A stretch of DNA of 27,891 nucleotides from Paratrimastix pyriformis (lineage: Eukaryota; Preaxostyla; Paratrimastigidae): contig JAPMOS010000326.1 of assembly GCA_027972325.1 (NCBI GenBank), positions 1 to 27,891 of the forward strand, in the 5' to 3' direction. The notes beneath the pieces are model-generated. The model did no database searches. It was given only the letters and a program-made list of their open reading frames with translations, and was not told where the DNA came from. Shown piece after piece: positions 1-9,040 of the stretch. The position numbers and the translations under genes were made by a program. The first letter of the stretch is position 1; each line of letters opens with the position of its first letter.

Positions 1-899
1 GGAGGAGGCCCGTTGAATTGTTGCGGAGGTCTGGGATCGGCAAAGGTAACTGTGGGAAGAGGACACATGTCAGGAGTGTGAGCTTATGAGCAGCGGAACG
101 GAGAGAGAGAGAAGGATCTAACGGTGAGATTGGAGCGGGATTTCGGAGAAAATGAGACGCTGTGGGAAGGGTGATCCTTTCAAATCAGAGGATACGAAAA
201 GGTGCCCTGGGTGTGGGTGGATCGTTGGCATGCGAGGGGGAGGAGCGGGTGGTGGGAACAGAGGGTGTTATGGTCGTCCAAGCGACGCGGGGTAGGGAAG
301 GGATGGTTGATAAGAGGCAATGGAGGGTCCAGCCGGATGTGGAAATGGGCGGTAAGGTGTACCACATGGTAGCGGTGGCGGAGTTTTGTGGGAGAAGGGG
401 GTGGGCGACACTGGGTGGCGGTCAAAAGATTGGAGACCAATGGTGGAGGTTTAATGACAGCAGGGTCGGAGAAGTTGAAGAGGAAGCAGGTCATGGAGAT
501 GTGTTCCTGTATGTGGAGGGGCAGGAAAAGGCTTCGAAGATGAGGAAGTCGGCCCTGGGTCCGGCGTTCGGAGGTGTGAAGATGCAGATGGAGGTGGGAA
601 GGCTGGGAGCGGGATGGGCCGGGCGAGCAGGGCATGGGGTGGGTGGGAAGCCATCTGCAGTGGGGGATAGTTACCGGAAGTCAGGGTGCCTGCGGGGGAG
701 GGGAAGGGGAGTGAAGGCGCGGAGAAGGAAGGGAAAAGGGATGCAGAGGAAGAAGAGGCAAAAGCGAAAATGCTGGATATTGAGCGGGTGTATGATGAGA
801 AGGCGGAGGCGGAAGAATTTTGTGGGGTGGAAAAGTGGTGCTGCGAAAAAGGAGGCTAACTTGAGGGCGGGGTTGCCGGGAAAGAGGAGGATCGGGTGA
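1..899 (+). pseudogene. LINE-I ORF1-like region, Cys-rich, decayed
   Basis: No intact protein is convincing. The only long open frame, 162-899 (245 aa), is basic and Gly/Arg-rich, with no recognisable domain along most of its length. Short Cys-containing stretches occur near 150-230, including RRCGKG and KRCPGCG (C-x2-C), and a CGKRTH-like string occurs near 52-70. These would fit remains of the zinc knuckles that LINE ORF1 proteins or ORF2 N-termini often carry. Assignment to ORF1 rests mainly on position directly upstream of the endonuclease. It could equally be the N-terminal part of a single long ORF. Confidence 0.4.
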
Positions 900-900
900 G

Positions 901-1832
901 GGTGGTCGGATGGAATGTGCGGGGCTGGGCTCGGAATGGAAAAGAAAAAATGTAGAAGATTTGCTGGTGGGTCGAACGGACATAGCGCTCTTGCAGGAGA
1001 CGAAAGGAACGAGGGACAACAAGGAGTTTTGCAGGAAAATGGATGAAGGGGTGGTGCTGGAGGAGCTCAGTGGCGGAGGAGTCTGTTAAGAGGCACCCGA
1101 GAGGGGGTGATGATTGGGTATAGAAAAACACGAAGTGGCAGTGCGAAAGATTACGGAGGTGATTCCTGGTTATCTCATGTTTATGGACTGGACGGAGGGG
1201 AAGAATCAGATGAGACTCATCAACATGTATTTTCCTACTGGAGACGGAGAGGCGAACGTGAGGGTAAGGAGTGTGATCTTGGAGCGGTTGGAGGAGTGTG
1301 TGGCGGGGGCGTCGGATGGGAGAGGAGTCGTGGTGTACACAGATGCGAACGGATGGGCTAAGGAAGGAGGGGAGCAAGAGAAACTGGGATTGTATGATGT
1401 GGCGAAGATGGTTGGGAAGGCGGGGAGATAACTTTATCCGGAGCCGGAAGGGTGGGACGGTGGCGAAAGAGGAAGAGCATGAAGGGAAGGGGGAGGGCCC
1501 GGTTGGATTTGTGTCTGTCGACGCAGGGGACAATGGGGAGGGTGCTGGACAATTTGTTTGTTTGGCGGAATGATGAGATTCAGTGGCAGGCGGTCACGGA
1601 TCACCACATGATTGTAACGGATCTCCGAAACATGGCGCCTTCTGCGGTGAAAATGGCTCGGAGGAAGGTGGCCATCTGCCCTTCCCGGACGGAGGTGGAG
1701 GCACTGTTGCGGGACAAGAAGAAGGAGGAGTATGATGTTATGGTTGGGAAAATGGAAAAGTACCGTGGGAAGGTTGCGCAAATGTTGCGAGAGGCAGCTG
1801 TGAAGGGGAGGAGCCATCATTTGAACAGATGA
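901..1832 (+). pseudogene. LINE-I apurinic/apyrimidinic-type endonuclease (APE) domain, frameshifted
   Basis: In non-LTR retrotransposons this domain nicks target DNA to start target-primed reverse transcription. The expected motifs appear in order but in different frames: VVGWNVRGW at about 901-930 (catalytic Asn), ALLQETKGT at about 985-1015 (catalytic Glu), YTDANGW at about 1335-1356 (the D-x-N of the third motif), and AVTDHHMIVTD at about 1591-1622 (terminal D-H pair). The frame 1452-1832 carries the last motif and ends near the end of the domain. The order and spacing fit the exonuclease-endonuclease-phosphatase fold. Several frame changes separate the motifs, so no active protein is made from this copy. 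Confidence 0.8.
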
Positions 1833-2059
1833 GTGAGTTTCTTCGGGTAACAGCTGGCTGCGTTTTTGGCTATAGGGATGTGATGAATACGGATCGAGAT
1901 TTTGAGCCTTTCAGGATAAAAGAAATTGAGGAGGAGAGCGCTGGCGGAGGAGGACTTGAATAAGAGGAAGGAGATGTTGAAACAGTTGGCGAAGATGAGG
2001 TTGGTGCATTATGGTAAGAGAGATAGGGCATTGGAGGAAAGCGCAAGCGTATCTATAAG

Positions 2060-3524
2060 GGTATCATGACGGATGGCGCGGCGCCAATTACAACCTACGT
2101 GACTCGAAATGCGGAGGGAAGATGGACAGGGTGGTGTCGGACCCGGCGGAGGTTAAGAGGGGATGGTGGGGATTCATGGCGGGCTTGCAAAAGGAAGCTG
2201 CCGGTGGGGACGGGGGCAAAGACTGAAGGAGGTAACGGGAGGCGTGGGTGGAAGGGTAATTATGGCCCCTCTGACGCATGATATCCAGACAATACTGGGG
2301 CGTTGCCGGACGGGAAAGCGGCTGGCCCGGATGGAGTGACGGCGGAGATGGTCCATGCTTGTCAGGACGAAATTAAGGAGTGGTTGGGGAGGCGATACAA
2401 CGAGATGTTGGAGAAGTCTGAGGTTCCTGAGGAGCTGAAACTCAGCTCGGTCTATATGGCAACCAAATCGCAGACGGAGCATCCGGGGATCCGGCCGGCA
2501 GAAGGCCTATAACTTTAATACAGGTTTTTGAAAGGACTGCAGGTAGTGATTGCCTCGAGATTTCAAGACTGGTGCGTTGAAAAGGGGTATTCGGGGCGGA
2601 GCAGTTTGGTTTCCTGAGGGATCGGAGGATTGAGACGCCTATTGCCGAGATTTTGGGGTGTTGACGGACTCGAAGATTATGGGAGGTAAGGAGTTCCACA
2701 TGTGCGCGCTAGATATAAGAAAGGCCTATGATACAGTTGACATGGAGGCGCTCAGGAGGGGGTTGAGAAGGATGGGGTGGAAGAGGAATTTGTCAGGTAT
2801 GTGGACAGCTTGTATGAGGGGAGAAAGGCGCGGGTGATCACGGGGTACGGGTTGACGGATAGCTATGACATTGAGAGAGGAATTAGTCAAGGGGACCCGT
2901 TGTCCTGCCTGCTGTTTATCTCCTTCATGGAGGGAGTCTTGGCGGAGGTGAGACGACAGGAGGGGCTATATTCTGGATAGCGGCAGGAAGGTAAAGGTGT
3001 TGGCATTTGCGGACGACATTATGTTGGTGACGAGAACAAGGGAACAGATGGTCCGTTTGGTGAATACGGTAAGGCGGAAAGTGGAAGAGGCTGGTATGGA
3101 GCTGTCGTGGAGCAAGTGTGACTACCTGTGTGGCGGGGTGAAGGGGAAGACGGACTTGGATCTGGGAGAGGGTCGAAAGATCAGAGTGCAGCAAAAGGGT
3201 GGAGCAATTCGGTATCTTGGGATATGGATAGATGAGGAGATGAACATGAAGGTCAACACGGAGAAGGTGATCCAGAAAATGTGTGGGCGACTGCACAGGC
3301 TCATGGACAAGAAGGTCCCTCCGAGGTTGATGGTGCAAATGATTAATGAGTGTGTCTCGACTTGCCTACAATACACGGCGAGGCAGTGCCCAATGCCGAC
3401 AAGGGACTTGGAAACACTGAAGCAGAGATATGCGAGGGTGTTCAGGGAAATCGGAGGTTGTATTGGGAAATGCGACCCGGCAGAGGTGCTGTTCTTTCCG
3501 GAGGAGGAAGGGGTATGGGGCTGA
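2060..3524 (+). pseudogene. LINE-I reverse transcriptase domain, frameshifted
   Basis: This is the polymerase that copies the element RNA at the nicked target. Conserved RT blocks are readable: AAGPDGVTAEM at about 2318-2353 (block 2), LDIRKAYDTVD at about 2710-2742 (motif A, first catalytic Asp), GISQGDPLSC at about 2879-2908 (motif B) and LAFADDIMLV at about 2999-3030 (motif C, with the catalytic DD). The frame 2997-3524 continues into the thumb with a KVPPRLMVQMINECV stretch. The blocks sit in three frames, so the copy is decayed. FADD and the APE upstream are typical of APE-bearing LINEs; no clade-specific signature was recognised. Confidence 0.9.
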
Positions 3525-4436
3525 AGGACCCGATTGATGTCCATGATATGATGGTGATGACACAAATTCTGGGAGGATGGCGGACGAGCAGGGGTGGAGT
3601 GGTGCTGAGGGAGGAGATCGTGCTGCTGCAGAAATTGTGGACGACGCGTGAGCCGCTGTTGGATGATGCAGGGAAGTGGGTGAAGATGCACGGGCAGGAG
3701 AAGATGCCGGGGTGGTGATTGGGGCGTTGCAGGTGATGCACAGGAGAGACATGGCGATCCTGAGGGACGGTGAGAAACTGAAGGAGGAAGTGAAGTACGG
3801 CATGCCGACGACACTGGAAGAGATGGCGGAGCCCTGCAAGATAACAAAGAAGCACAGACAGACCCTCATGAAAAGGGAAGATTCCGGAGTGTGGCGGACC
3901 TCATCATAGGGGAAGATTTCATTGGAAAGGGGTGATGCCGCAGTATGTGGAGACGATCAAAAGCGGGTGTGTCTGTATGGTAACAGGGTGAGTCCGGACT
4001 ATCTGCAATTGGCGAGGCGGATTCGGGAGGAGGAGTCGGCGGAGGAGGGCGGAAAAGGCGGAGAGTGGAGAAGGAAAAGGAGGAAGGCAATGCAGATAAG
4101 GGAATGAAGGAAGGAGTGAGGGGAGTCGGGGGGTTGGGGCGGAAGCGAAACCAAGAGTCAAGAGGCAAGTTGCAGTGCGTCGGGGAAGGTGGCAGTGGTG
4201 AAACGGAGGAAACATGGGAGGAGGATGGGGTGGGAAAGGGGAGAGTAAGAAGGAAGGAGCGAGAAAGAAGATGGGGAGGAGGGGGTCGGATGCAGATTGA
4301 GGCGAGCGAGAAGAAGAGGAAGGGCAGGTGGAGGAGGGGGGAACAAGATGGGAGGGCGAGGGCTGGTGAGTGGGACGAGGTATTGTGGAAAAGGCGGGAG
4401 GAGTTGATGGCGGAGTGTGATGAGGTGGAAGTAAGA
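3525..4436 (+). other. LINE-I connector between RT and RNase H
   Basis: This 0.9-kb stretch carries the purine-rich plus-strand composition of the rest of LINE-I. Short frames such as 3676-3909 (77 aa) and 4065-4556 (163 aa, very Glu/Lys/Arg-rich) continue the ORF2 reading in pieces. It is the region between the RT thumb and RNase H. No domain is recognisable here. The Glu/Lys/Arg-rich composition near 4020-4380 may be a charged linker or may be purine drift. Confidence 0.55.
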
Positions 4437-5058
4437 GTGGTGGAGCCAGAGGCGGAATGGAGGTTGTTTTATACTGATGGGAGTGCGACAAGAAGCCGGA
4501 AGGAAAGACGGGCGGCGTTCGTGATTGAGAGATTAAAAATGGGGCGCTGGCGGTGAGCGGGGAGGAGGTGTTCGGGTCGGGGCAGACTAACAATGAAGCG
4601 GAGTTGGAGGCTATTCTGGAGGCTATTCGGATTGGACAGGATGCGAATGTGGAAGTGAGAACGGACAGTAAAGTGGCAAAGGGGTGGGTTGAGGGACTGA
4701 TAAAGGGTTGGTGGAAACCAACGGATCTGATAGAATCGAAGGCGGAGGGACTGCTGCGGAGGGGCAGCGGATTGTGAAGGAGCATCGTGGAGAGATACGA
4801 CTGGTCTGGGTTAAGGGACATCAGGAAACTAGTGCGTCGCTGGATGCGGAGGGGAACAGATTGGCAGACAAGATTGCGGGACGGAGCATAAAGATGGAGC
4901 CGAGCGTGGTGCCCGAAGAGAAAGGATGGGGATTCAAGCTGGTGCGGAGAAGTGACGGGAAGGAGGTGGAGACAGACTTCAGAGAGGTGATGAAGGAATG
5001 GGGGAGGAAAAGTCGAATGTGGAGGGCGGCTCGTAAAAGAAAAACGAGATTGTGTTGA
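4437..5058 (+). pseudogene. LINE-I RNase H domain, frameshifted
   Basis: This domain degrades the RNA strand of the RNA-DNA hybrid. The four carboxylate-type motifs appear in order: LFYTDGSAT at about 4466-4492 (first Asp), TNNEAELEAI at about 4588-4617 (Glu), VRTDSKVAKGW at about 4654-4686 (second Asp), and VWVKGHQE at about 4804-4827 followed by NRLADKIAG at about 4855-4881 (the His loop and last Asp). They are in adjacent frames, so the copy is broken here too. The domain places LINE-I among LINE groups that carry RNase H downstream of RT. Confidence 0.85.
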
Positions 5059-5556
5059 TTAATGCAGAGAGTCGCAACGGAGGGATCAACGTGCAAACGA
5101 TGAGGTGTGAGATGTCAGGGAAGCTGGCGATGATGGCAATCCTGCAGCGGTATATCACGGCCAACATCCGGTTCTACATCAACGGGGAGGGGGATGGGAA
5201 GTGTTGGTGTGGGTGAGGGACCACATGAACCACTTGGTGTTTGAGTGCCCAGGGATGGCGGGATGTGTGGGGGAGAGATGGAAAGGGGCGGATGCAGTGA
5301 AGCTAATTGAGTGGTTGGACAAGGCGGAGGGAGCTGAAGACCCGGACCAGTTGCTCGAGGAGAAGTGGGTGGAGCCGATGGGCGAGTGTGTGAAGATAAG
5401 GGGCAGGCAGATCACGAAGGTGAGGCTATGGCAATTGATGGAGAGGTCCCGGGGAGATGGTTTCGGGCGAGAACATGGGACAGTTTTTGGGAAAGGTTCT
5501 CGACAGAGGTGGCTGAGATGTGTGACCGATATGAGGAAGGGAAAAGCACGACAGTA
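5059..5556 (+). pseudogene. LINE-I C-terminal Cys/His knuckle and linker
   Basis: About 5190-5250 reads GDGKCWCG, then DHMNHLVFECPG in a neighbouring frame. This gives C-x-C...H...H...C, the kind of Cys/His cluster that follows RNase H in many LINE ORF2 proteins and is thought to bind nucleic acid. The frame 5201-5557 (118 aa) continues with ECPGMAGCVGERWKG and an acidic helix-like stretch that leads into the methyltransferase-like block. The two frames imply at least one frameshift in the knuckle. No catalytic function is suggested. Confidence 0.55.
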
Positions 5557-6492
5557 AAGGAGGGGCGGACGCATATGAGTACGCTGAGGAACCAATGGAC
5601 GACTCCCCACACTATATCTTCGTTGCTGAGGCAGGCGGGAAGCCTAACGGTGATGGCGTTTTCGCACCCAGGGAATGCGGATCTCAGTTTCCCAGAGTAT
5701 AGAACGCCGAGTAAGGAAGACTGGTTCCTGGGAGGTTCGGTGGATGGGTACGGGCTATTTAAGGAGAATCGGGACTTGTTGATTTATGCGAATCCGGAAT
5801 ATAACCCCAGGAGGAGATGGATCGGTTTTCCGAGCAATTGGAGAGTGGGCGGAGAGCCCGATTGGTAGAGGAGGGAAAAGAGCGTTTAGATGCATTGTTA
5901 TTGTGCCGTACGGGGAAGGGAAAGCGAACAGAATCCAGCCGGGGAGTGAGCCGAAGCACGGTGTGAGCTTGGCGATCAAGGGGACATTCAGATGCGTGAG
6001 CTTTTCATCATCCAGGAGGGTGGTTTTGCCTTTTGGGAGCCGAGTTTCTGGCGCACCGGGAGGAAAGTGGTGGGGAAGGCGCGGTTTGATGTGGGGATTC
6101 TGATGTTTGAGAATGGGCGGGCTAGGGAGAGATTCCCGATGGACCCAGCCCCGTTGTGGGCTTTGGAGGCGATGTTGAGGAAGGAGGCCGGGAGTTGCAT
6201 GGTGCAGGTAAACTATGAGGGCCGCCCGAGAGATGGGGAAGCGCTTTACAACTGGAGGGGGATATCGGAGGCGGTGGTGACGAAGGTGATGAGGAGGTTG
6301 AGAGCGAAGTGCGGTGTTAAGATGGAATACGCGAATGCATGTAGACTGGCAGCGGAAATGGGAATTGTGGATGAAGACACTCAAAAGGAGGTGGGAAGCG
6401 AGCTGGCAGGAATCAGGAAAACGATGCTCATAGCGATTCAGCAAAGGAAGAAGTGCGAAAAATTTGAGGCAGGAATGAAAGAAGAGCTGTAG
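5557..6492 (+). pseudogene. LINE-I C-terminal block resembling phage-type Dam N6-adenine methyltransferase
   Basis: Three overlapping frames (to 5868, 5786-6103 and 5992-6492) carry a pattern I recognise as Dam-like. First comes QWTTPHTISSLLRQAG at about 5592-5640 (the W-x-TP opening of phage Dam proteins), then FSHPGNADLSFPEY at about 5659-5700 (where the family has the Asn-Ala segment), then ANPEYN at about 5788-5805 (an NPPY-like catalytic motif IV). CIVIVPYGEGKA follows at about 5891-5926 (the hydrophobic strand and Pro after motif IV), and GFAFWEPSFWRTGRK at about 6023-6067 with DVGILMF (the final strands). DIRS-type retroelements are known to carry such a domain after RT-RNase H; finding it in an APE-type LINE is unexpected. 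The last frame ends with a stop at 6490-6492. The identification is by eye and moderately sure. Confidence 0.5.
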
Positions 6493-6656
6493 TCCGGAAG
6501 TCGGCGGAGACCGCCCCTGGAGGGACGGTAGCCGACCCATGAACTCCCTGGGGTGCTCTTTCTGCAGGACTTGTCCTGCGGGAAGGCGGCCCGGGGGGGA
6601 TCATGTCACCCGCGGGCTTCGGCCCGATTCCGGACTCGGCGCAAGCCGGGAAGTAT
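6493..6656 (+). other. LINE-I 3' untranslated region
   Basis: This GC-rich, non-coding 164-bp stretch lies between the last ORF2 stop and the (CA) tail. It contains short self-complementary tracts such as GCAGGACTTGTCCTGC at 6564-6579, which can fold as a hairpin. In LINEs the 3' UTR is what the reverse transcriptase recognises, so the hairpin is a candidate recognition structure; that role is inference. Confidence 0.6.
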
Positions 6657-6677
6657 CACACACACACACACACACAC
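6657..6677 (+). repeat. (CA)10 tail of LINE-I
   Basis: A pure CA run ends LINE-I exactly where sequence matching element E1 resumes. Many LINEs end in short tandem repeats made during target-primed reverse transcription, so this reads as the element's 3' tail and not an independent microsatellite. Confidence 0.8.
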
Positions 6678-7299
6678 TCTGACTTCGGCGGCTCCGGGTG
6701 CTCGGAGGCTTCCTCCCGGAGTGCCCGCTTTTCCTCACGTAGTTCCCGGTCGACGGTCTTCAGCGTGCGCTTGCTTGCCCGGGGGATGTCGTGGTGGCCC
6801 GTCTCCTCCCAGAGCTGGGCGTACTTGCAGTGCTCGGGCCTCAGGTCGTCCTGCATTGCCGGTGGCAGTTGTGCCGCGCACCACCCCAGCCAGTAGCCGA
6901 GGACCAGTCGAAGTCGGTGAGAGGCCGGCCGTCGATGCGGATGCAGGTGATCTCTAGGGGCAGGTTGCGCACGTCCGTCTCGTTCAGGCGCTCGAACGGG
7001 CAGCCCAGCTCGCCCAGCATCTCGGTGAAGGCCGGGAGTCGCACCTTGCCCTTGCGGATTTGGAACGGCCGCACGTTGAGGCAATTCATGAAGGCGAAGG
7101 TCTCGGTCCGGACGAGATGGCACCGTAGGACCTCCCGGGCGGCCTCGTCGGGGGGCAGGTAGAGGACGGGCTGGCGGTTTCCGTCGGCCACCTCGGCAGC
7201 ATCGTGGGCCTCCAGCAGCAGGAAGGTCTGCTCGGCCTGTCGAATGGGCTTCTTCATTTCGGGCGCAACAACAGAATTGGCCTCGGAGCCGCTGAACGA
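6678..7299 (-). mobile_element. E1, part 2: middle region of the ParB/methyltransferase gene (fossil)
   Basis: Read on the minus strand, this piece matches E2 at about 23460-24063. Shared stretches include LPPDEAAREVLRCHLVRTE, CPFERLNETDV and ELREEKRALREEASEHP. It continues the E1 sequence that stops at 11751 on the far side of LINE-II. Its own left end is cut by LINE-I. No enzyme motif is visible; the end of the piece is a charged, probably coiled-coil helix. It shows that E1 extended at least to this point before both LINEs arrived. The rest of E1 would lie left of the window. Confidence 0.85.
7294..7299. repeat. Target-site duplication of LINE-II, left copy
   Basis: GAACGA here is repeated at 11751-11756. 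The matching E2 stretch near 23455-23463 has a single TCGTTC (the reverse complement), so the duplication flanks the LINE-II insertion. Part of the match could be shared with the (GA) tail, so the true length is 4-6 bp. Confidence 0.7.
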
Positions 7300-7313
7300 G
7301 AGAGAGAGAGAGA
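7298..7313 (-). repeat. (TC)n 3' tail of LINE-II
   Basis: Read on the minus strand, the element ends in about eight TC repeats directly before the GTTCAGCGG of E1. It is a LINE-type tandem tail, different in sequence from the (CA) tail of LINE-I and the (CAA) tail of insertion R. Confidence 0.75.
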
Positions 7314-7498
7314 ACATGCTGTGTATTTGCGAGGGCGCAGGCGACAAGTTCAAGAAGAAAGGTTACTCGCGCCTTCGCGCCATGCGTTACACTCCGGGGG
7401 GGGCCGGGCCAAATGACCCGTATGGTGGCTCCTCCCGGCCGGGGGCCCGCCTGGTGGCGGGGCCGCCCAGTGATGGGTGTGGGTGATGGGGAGGGTGC
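7314..7498 (-). other. LINE-II 3' untranslated region
   Basis: This stretch of 185 bp lies between the end of the endonuclease frame and the TC tail. It includes a GC-rich segment at 7398-7470 with runs of G and C that could fold strongly. I see no gene in it. Confidence 0.6.
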
Positions 7499-8272
7499 TC
7501 AGGGGCGGGTGGGGCGGGTCGTGGGCCCTGGGCGGCCGCTACGGCGTGGCCAGGGCGCGGGGCCCGCCGCGGCAGCTGCGCCGTTGCGCATGGTCATGAG
7601 CGCGAGGGCGTCCCGAACCAGAAGGGTCGAGACGGAGGAGAGGGCCCGCTGGAGGTCGGTTCGCGCGGCAGGGGGGTCGGCCGGTGTCAGCCGCGACAGG
7701 GCCTGGCATGTGGCCCGGGGCACGGTCCCTCGGGCCGACAAGATCACCGGCACCGCGCGGCAGGGCTGCCCGGTGGCCTCCGTGACGGCCTGGCAGAGGG
7801 CGACGTAGTGGGCCGCCTTGGCCGCCGCCCGCGCCGGCCAGTCGTGGGTCTGGCCAGTGATGGCCACGTCGAGCAGCCACCAGGTGCCGTCAGAGCCACG
7901 GGACTGCAACACCAGGTCGGGGTGCACGTCGCGGAGGGCGGCGGGGAGCTTGGCCAGCAGGGTGGGTGGGAAGGCGGGCGCACAGTTGGTTGCCGACACG
8001 CCCATATAATGCCGCGTGACCCAGTCGCGTTGCCCGCCGAACCAGGCCCAGAGTCGGCGGACCACACGGTCGTGGCGGGCCGTGTAGAAGTCGTGGTACC
8101 TGCCGCAGCCGGACAGCAGGTGGGACATGGTCTCGGGGCCGCCGTGGCAGAGTGGGCAGGTGACGCCCACCGGGGGCGTCGCCGGCAGATGCTGAGGCCT
8201 TCCGCGCGTATCGGCACCGAATGGTTTGCAGGGTGGGAAGGTGCCGAACAGCAGCCAGACGAGCCGGCGCAC
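7499..8272 (-). pseudogene. LINE-II restriction-like endonuclease (RLE) domain with Cys/His knuckle
   Basis: This is a 257-aa open frame, intact over the domain. Residues 39-56 read CPLCHGG...HLLSGC, a C-x2-C-x8-H-x4-C knuckle as in R2-type proteins. The nuclease core follows: HPDLVL at 117-122 (catalytic PD), WWLLDVAI at 131-138 (second Asp, 135) and a Lys at 152 in AAAKAAHY. This is the PD-x12-16-D...K pattern of the R2/CRE/NeSL endonuclease that nicks specific target DNA. The frame runs on for about 80 residues after the core. It is the C-terminal part of the element's single ORF and not a separate gene; the upstream part is in another frame. Confidence 0.85.
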
Positions 8273-9040
8273 CTTCCAGTCGGGGGCAGCCTGCTGGCGC
8301 CAGGCGGGCGCGGCCAGCTTTGCTCGAGGCCGTCCAGGGTGACCCCGAGGAGAATCGGCTGCGCCGGGGCCCAGCCGCGGGCCTCCTCATCGCACTGGAG
8401 GGCCTGGCAGAATCCCCGGGCCACCGCGAGCGTGAAGGGTCGGGTGGGGTACGGCAACGGGGCGTCCTTGGGGCCCGAGGGGCGGAAGGGCATCTCCGGC
8501 GGGCAGGCCAAGCCCTGTTGGATGGGGGTGGCGGGCCGGCCTTGTCGGTGGGGGCGGGCTGCCGCGGCCTCGCCGGCCAGCCGGTCGGCCTGCAAATTGC
8601 CCCACAGGTGGGGGCAGCCGGGGCCACCGCGTCCACGTGGGAGGGCACGTGATGGCAGAGGAGGCGCGGCCACCGGGAGACCAGCTCGTCCCGGAGTCGG
8701 AGGACCTCCTGCTGCGACTGGGTCAGGCAGGTGGCGCGGCACAGGGCACCGAGGGCGTACTCGCTGTCCGACAGCAGCAGCACGCACCGGTCTCGGCCGA
8801 CCCGCTCCCGGCCGAGGAGGTCGATGGCCAGCCGGATGGCCTCGATCTCGGCCTGGGCGTTGCTTGTGGGCCACTGGAGGGTGCGGCGCAACGACAGTGC
8901 GCGGCCGTCGGGGTGGATCAGGACCGCGGCGGCGCCCCCGCGGAGCTGGCCCTCAGGGCCGCACTCGAAGGACCCGTCGGTGTAGACCTGGATGGCATCG
9001 GCGGGCATGGCGCGGAGGACATCGACAACTTTCATCAGGC
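8273..9040 (-). pseudogene. LINE-II RNase H domain and following linker
   Basis: In the 521-aa frame that begins at 9455, residues 157-281 show an RNase H fold: VYTDGSFE (Asp 160), SNAQAEIEAIRLA (Glu 203 or 205), LLLSDSEYALG (Asp 230) and HVPSHVDAV (His 273). These correspond to about 8985-8610. The linker to about 8273 is Pro/Arg-rich in several frames and holds no motif. RNase H between RT and RLE is rare among RLE elements. At least one frame change separates it from the endonuclease frame. Confidence 0.8.

Larger units (their letters stand above)
1..6677 (+). mobile_element. LINE-I: old APE-type non-LTR retrotransposon, 5' end outside window
   Basis: The domain order on the plus strand is Cys-rich ORF1-like remnant, apurinic-type endonuclease, reverse transcriptase, RNase H, Cys/His knuckle and a Dam-like methyltransferase block, closed by a (CA)10 tail at 6657-6677. 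The right flank resumes element E1 (minus strand) in the middle of its coding sequence, so LINE-I inserted into E1; the matching E2 sequence runs uninterrupted at about 24060. The reading frame changes roughly a dozen times and there are several stops, so this is an inactive, fairly old copy. APE followed by RT and RNase H is the plan of I/Tad1-like LINE clades; I cannot name the clade. The target duplication cannot be read because the 5' end is not in the window. Confidence 0.9.

Noticed and set aside
180-1820. Pro/Ser/His-rich minus-strand ORFs in the LINE-I region
   Set aside because: Complement of purine-rich coding sequence; the plus strand carries the recognisable endonuclease motifs.
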